Below the pieces are notes generated by a model. The model was not told the DNA's origin and did not search any database. It saw nothing but the letters and a program-made list of their open reading frames with translations. A stretch of DNA of 64,000 nucleotides. Origin: Alviniconcha marisindica (Eukaryota > Mollusca > Gastropoda > Provannidae). The stretch is from contig JABMCL010002130.1 in assembly GCA_018857735.1 (NCBI GenBank), forward strand, positions 277,501 through 341,500, in the 5' to 3' direction. The position numbers and the translations under genes were made by a program. Every line of letters starts with the position of its first letter. The stretch's first letter is position 1. Positions 60,264 through 64,000 of this stretch are shown in pieces.

Positions 60264-60590
60264 CACACACACACGCACTGTTCGATCATCTAAAATATCC
60301 CCAGAAAGGCCCAAGATGAGGTATCCACCAAGTCCAAATGCAGTTGCTTGCAAAGGGCGGAGAGGGCTGGGGCGACTGCAGTGGATGTCTATGCAGATTA
60401 CGGGCCGCCACCTTCCACAGCTCCTCCACACACACACCGGGGCCCATCGACACTCCGTCCGGAAAGAGCCCAGTGCAGGCAGCTCGCCCACAAAGGGCGG
60501 AGAGGGCTGGGGCGGCGGAGGGGAAGGAAGGACTGCAGTTGATGTCTGTACAGATTACGTCCTCGCGCCTCATCACCTTCCCCCTGCTCC
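60008..60590. repeat. Tandem ~141-bp module, copies split by a microsatellite
   Basis: CTGCAGT...GTCT.T.CAGATTAC...CACCTT occurs near 60008-60063, 60376-60414 and 60534-60580. AAAGGGCGGAGAGGGCTGGG occurs at 60353 and 60494, 141 bases apart. Between the first and second copies lies a compound CA-CGCA microsatellite (60071-60277). Confidence 0.88.
60071..60277. repeat. Compound (CA)n-(CGCA)n-(CA)n microsatellite
   Basis: CA (about 60096-60146), CGCA tetranucleotides (about 60160-60252), then CA to 60277. Cys/Val/Ala and His/Thr/Arg frames are repeat translations. Confidence 0.98.
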
Positions 60591-61010
60591 CCGACTCCAG
60601 GAACATGCATGGCGGTGATTGCCAGCCTGTCGCCTCATGTTCAGCCGCCGCTGGACTGAAAGAAATCATTTCAGCTCCATGCCTGAAGAATCCCTCCTCC
60701 ACATACCCAATCCTGCCCCCCTTCCCCCCATTCCCATCCTCCTCCTATCCACCACCCACCCTCCAGTCCCCTTTTGTTGCTTTCAAGGAGTATATTTATT
60801 TGCCAGTGACATTAAAATGTGCCCAAGAATTTGTCTTGGTGACGGAACCATTTGTACAGTGTATTTTCCACAGACATCTCCGCCATCCATGCATCCATGG
60901 TCATGTCATGAAACAGTGGTGGATACACTGGCTAACTGGAGGTTTGTTGCTGTTGTTGTTGTTGTTTGTTTGTTTGTTTGTTGTTGTTTTGTTTGTTGTT
61001 GTTCTTGTTT
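60591..61010. other. Unique sequence
   Basis: C-rich at 60715-60770 and TTG-rich at 60945-61008. No gene. Confidence 0.5.
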
Positions 61011-61328
<318 letters not shown>

Positions 61329-61367
61329 CAATATAAACCTCAAAAAGAACATGTACATTATAGTAAA

Positions 61368-61421
61368 CTCTCTCTCTCTCTCTCTCTCCTCACAACATAC
61401 ATCTTTAACTCTCTCTCTACT

Positions 61422-61501
<80 letters not shown>
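61368..61501. repeat. TC tract and (CA)n microsatellite
   Basis: TC at 61368-61388, then about 34 CA dinucleotides at 61434-61501. Confidence 0.96.
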
Positions 61502-61503
<2 letters not shown>

Positions 61504-62175
61504 GTGCGTGAGTGCAAAGAAGGAATGCAACAACGGGGATGTTGGGAAGAGGATGGGGTGCAAGAGAAAGAAGACATGATCTGACTTTCTGAGCATACAC
61601 CAGCCCAATAAACAGTTCACTCGGCTTCCAAATAGACATTATTACTTTAAAGCCATCCGATATCGAGAAATGACAGATGCCTTCCCTCGTCTGCAACACC
61701 AGTGAACTTTAAATGTCACATTCGCAGAATATCGAGACGAATGGACTGGCATCCCCGCCAAGGCCTCATATCACCGATTACGCCTCAATGGCCGAAGATT
61801 GAGTGCAAGGGGGAGTAATCCCTTTACTGCGGCGAAAATATTCTGATGATGAGACGATAAACAGAATTTTCACCCTCCTCTCATCTGCCTCATCAGCCCG
61901 AGGTGGCGCAGAGAGCATCTCTGATCTGTCCGAAATGACGGCCACAGACAGTGTCGGTACTGGGCGAGCAGGACCATTTTCTCGGCAGTCCCCGAGTGTT
62001 CGTGAAAAATGTTCGGGTGGAAAGTATGGCTGGCCATCCCCGACCTGTCAGCCTACGCACAGCGGGTCAGATACAGCCCGCGCTGCGGCTAGTGTTGCGA
62101 TTAACTGTTGTTTGGTATTTACCCAACGTCCAGTGAAGGTGATAACGGAGCAAAACACAATTCACCAAATCACAG
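61502..62175. other. Unique sequence
   Basis: Repeat-poor, balanced composition at 61690-62080. No supported gene. Confidence 0.45.
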
Positions 62176-62527
62176 GTTCTTCTTTCTCGTTCGTCTTCAA
62201 ATCACAACTTCTTTCTCGTTCGTCATCAGATCACAGCTTTCCTCTCGTTCGTCATCAGATCACAACTTCTTCTTTCTCGTTCGTCATCAGATCACAGCTT
62301 CTTCTTTCTCGTTCGTCATCAGATCACAACTTCTTTCTCGTTCGTCTTCAGATCACAACTTCTTTCTCGTTCGTCTTCAGATCACAACTTCTTTCTCGTT
62401 CATCATCAGATCACAACTTCTTCTTTCTCGTTCGTCATCAGATCACAACTTCTTTCTCGTTCGTCATCAGATCACAACTTCTCGTTCGTCCTCAAATCGC
62501 AACTTCTCTCTCGTTCGTCATCATACC
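62176..62527. repeat. ~25-31-bp minisatellite, 12 copies
   Basis: Units follow CTTTCTCGTTCGTCATCAGA plus TCACAACTT, with a TTC insertion (CTTCTTTCTC) in some copies and CTTC/CATC variants. Confidence 0.95.
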
Positions 62528-62921
62528 ACAAGGAATCCAAAGACTGATTCACAGTTCACGACACATACCACTGAACGTTCAATGGGATTTTTTTTTGGGG
62601 GGGGGGAGGGGGGAGCTGAGTGGACATACATATCTGTTGATTTCAGTTACTGGCCTTTCTCGTCACCCGTTCCTTCTATTGGACTTACCTCCTAAGGGAC
62701 GAACAAAGTGTCACAAGACTGAATAGAAACGGCGATGGTCAGTGGGCGAATACGAACGATAAAACAATCAATTCCTAACGCAATGAACGGCACTTTGAAA
62801 AACGCGACAAACAGCGGACGTTTGGGTGACAAAGGATTATCCTATACATGCCATAGGAGTGTTCCACTGGCTTGGTGTCAAAACAGGATGTATTCATGAT
62901 TCCACGCCATACATCACTTGC
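62528..62921. other. Unique sequence with a G-run
   Basis: T/G-run at 62588-62615. Nothing else recognised. Confidence 0.5.
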
Positions 62922-62936
62922 TGTGTGTGTGTGTGT

Positions 62937-62987
<51 letters not shown>
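62922..62987. repeat. (GT)n microsatellite
   Basis: About 32 GT dinucleotides with one GG interruption. Confidence 0.97.
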
Positions 62988-62989
<2 letters not shown>

Positions 62990-63614
62990 TAAAAAACGTC
63001 TCTCAAACAAAATCGCTTCCCACATACATATGCAAGAATAATTATGACTGGGCTAACTGCATTTTGCCGACCTTTTTTCTTCTTCTTTTTTTCGCAACAT
63101 TCCCCCCCCCCCCCCCCCTCCCCCACTCCCCACCCCCCAATCGGCTGATGTAGGAGATATATATGCAGCCGTAAAGAAAAAGACGACATTTTGCATATGA
63201 AACAATTTCCTGTACTTCTTGCCTAGGAATTCTTTGGCAGCTTAATTGTGCTTTCTGAGATTTTATGGATGCTACATGTTTCATATCCAGTTAGAAAATT
63301 TAAATTGTTTTTGAAACGCAAACTAGCAGATCTCTCCCACAATGTTATAAACAACCCCTCCAAATTATAGGTGTTGTTGTTAGAATCAGTACACAAGGGA
63401 GTTACTCAGCGCTCGCAATACGTAACACAAGTACCACAAGGAACTTCTTCTTGTGGGTCGATTAGACTTGCTTAAGGCCGAGTTCTCTCAGAACGGTACT
63501 AACGGGACCCAGACGCCAGGAGGTCGTGGGAGGGAGACTATACCTAATGCTACATTGTCACTGCAAGAATGATTCTGCAGTAAGATGGGAAGCAGTGTGT
63601 CATCCTCAATTCGT
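62988..63614. other. Unique sequence with a C-run
   Basis: C-run cluster at 63102-63138. Nothing else recognised. Confidence 0.5.
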
Positions 63615-64000
63615 TGTGAGGGGCAAAGTCACAAGGCTGTTTATGGTGAGGGGCAAAGTCACGAGGCTGTTCATGGTAAGGGGCAAAGTCACAAGGCTGT
63701 TTATGGTGAGGGGCAAAGTCACAAGGCTGTTTATGGTGAGGGGCAAAGTCACAAGGCTGTTTATGGTGAGGGGCAAAGTCACAAGGCTGTTTATGGTGAG
63801 GGGCAAAGTCACAAGGCTGTTTATGGCGAGGGGCAAAGTCACAAGGCTGTTCATGGTGAGGGGCAAAGTCACATGGCTGTTTATGGTGAGGGGCAAAGTC
63901 ACAAGGCTGTTTATGGTGAGGGGCAAAGTCACAAGGCTGTTCATGGTGAGGGGCAAAGTCACATGGCTGTTCGTGGTGAGGGGCAAAGTCACAAGGCTGT
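63615..64000. repeat. 30-bp minisatellite, about 13 copies, open at window end
   Basis: Units follow GTGAGGGGCAAAGTCACAAG plus GCTGTTTATG, with TTCATG, CACATGG and GTAAGG variants. The 10-codon period keeps a minus-strand frame open across the array, giving a Leu-Pro-Leu-Thr repeat that is not a gene. The array continues past the window. Confidence 0.98.

Overview
The window looks like intergenic DNA from an animal nuclear genome. Long AC/GT, AG/CT, trinucleotide and tetranucleotide microsatellites, many 16-92 bp minisatellites, tRNA-derived SINE-like sequences with Pol III A and B boxes, and retrotransposon-like 3' tails ending in simple repeats all argue against a bacterium, archaeon or phage. 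The mix resembles lophotrochozoan genomes, most likely a mollusc and perhaps a gastropod, but that assignment is an inference from repeat style and no coding marker supports it. I could not recognise any conserved protein domain, rRNA, functional tRNA, snRNA, CRISPR array or operon in the 64 kb. Nearly all long open frames are translated simple repeats (poly-Cys/Val, His/Thr, Ser/Leu, Arg/Glu), so no CDS is called.

Layout. 1-9 kb: AC, C-run and TC arrays, a retrotransposon-like 3' tail (2.87-3.02 kb), an 18-bp minisatellite (3.4-3.9 kb) and G-runs. 9-19 kb: a SINE 3' fragment, GT and GA arrays, then a dense minisatellite cluster with units of about 33-37, 39, 43, 92 and 17 bp and a 330-bp TTC/TCC tract. 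19-32 kb: mostly unique sequence with one arm of a dispersed repeat (20.83-20.94 kb), a 36-bp minisatellite and a cluster of TTTGTCGCGACAAA palindromes (22.73-22.83 kb). 32-43 kb: several long GT/CA, TC and GACA arrays, and minisatellites of about 121-134, 26 and 22 bp. 43-50 kb: a 360-bp inverted repeat whose arms match the 20.8-kb element, a tRNA-like minus-strand element (47.93-48.02 kb), a 100-bp hairpin and a 950-bp CTG/CTA compound repeat. 50-64 kb: minisatellites of 41, 51, 29 and 30 bp, a tRNA-Arg-like SINE (52.77-53.0 kb), an 800-bp polypurine tract, and repeated modules interrupted by microsatellites.

Unique, repeat-poor blocks lie between the arrays, for example at 34.0-34.6, 44.9-45.4 and 56.0-57.0 kb. 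They could hold distal regulatory elements of a gene outside the window, but only cross-species comparison could show that. I found no gene system. The observations most worth following are the Penelope-like inverted repeat, the CGCG-centred palindrome array, the tRNA-derived elements and the higher-order structure in the minisatellites.
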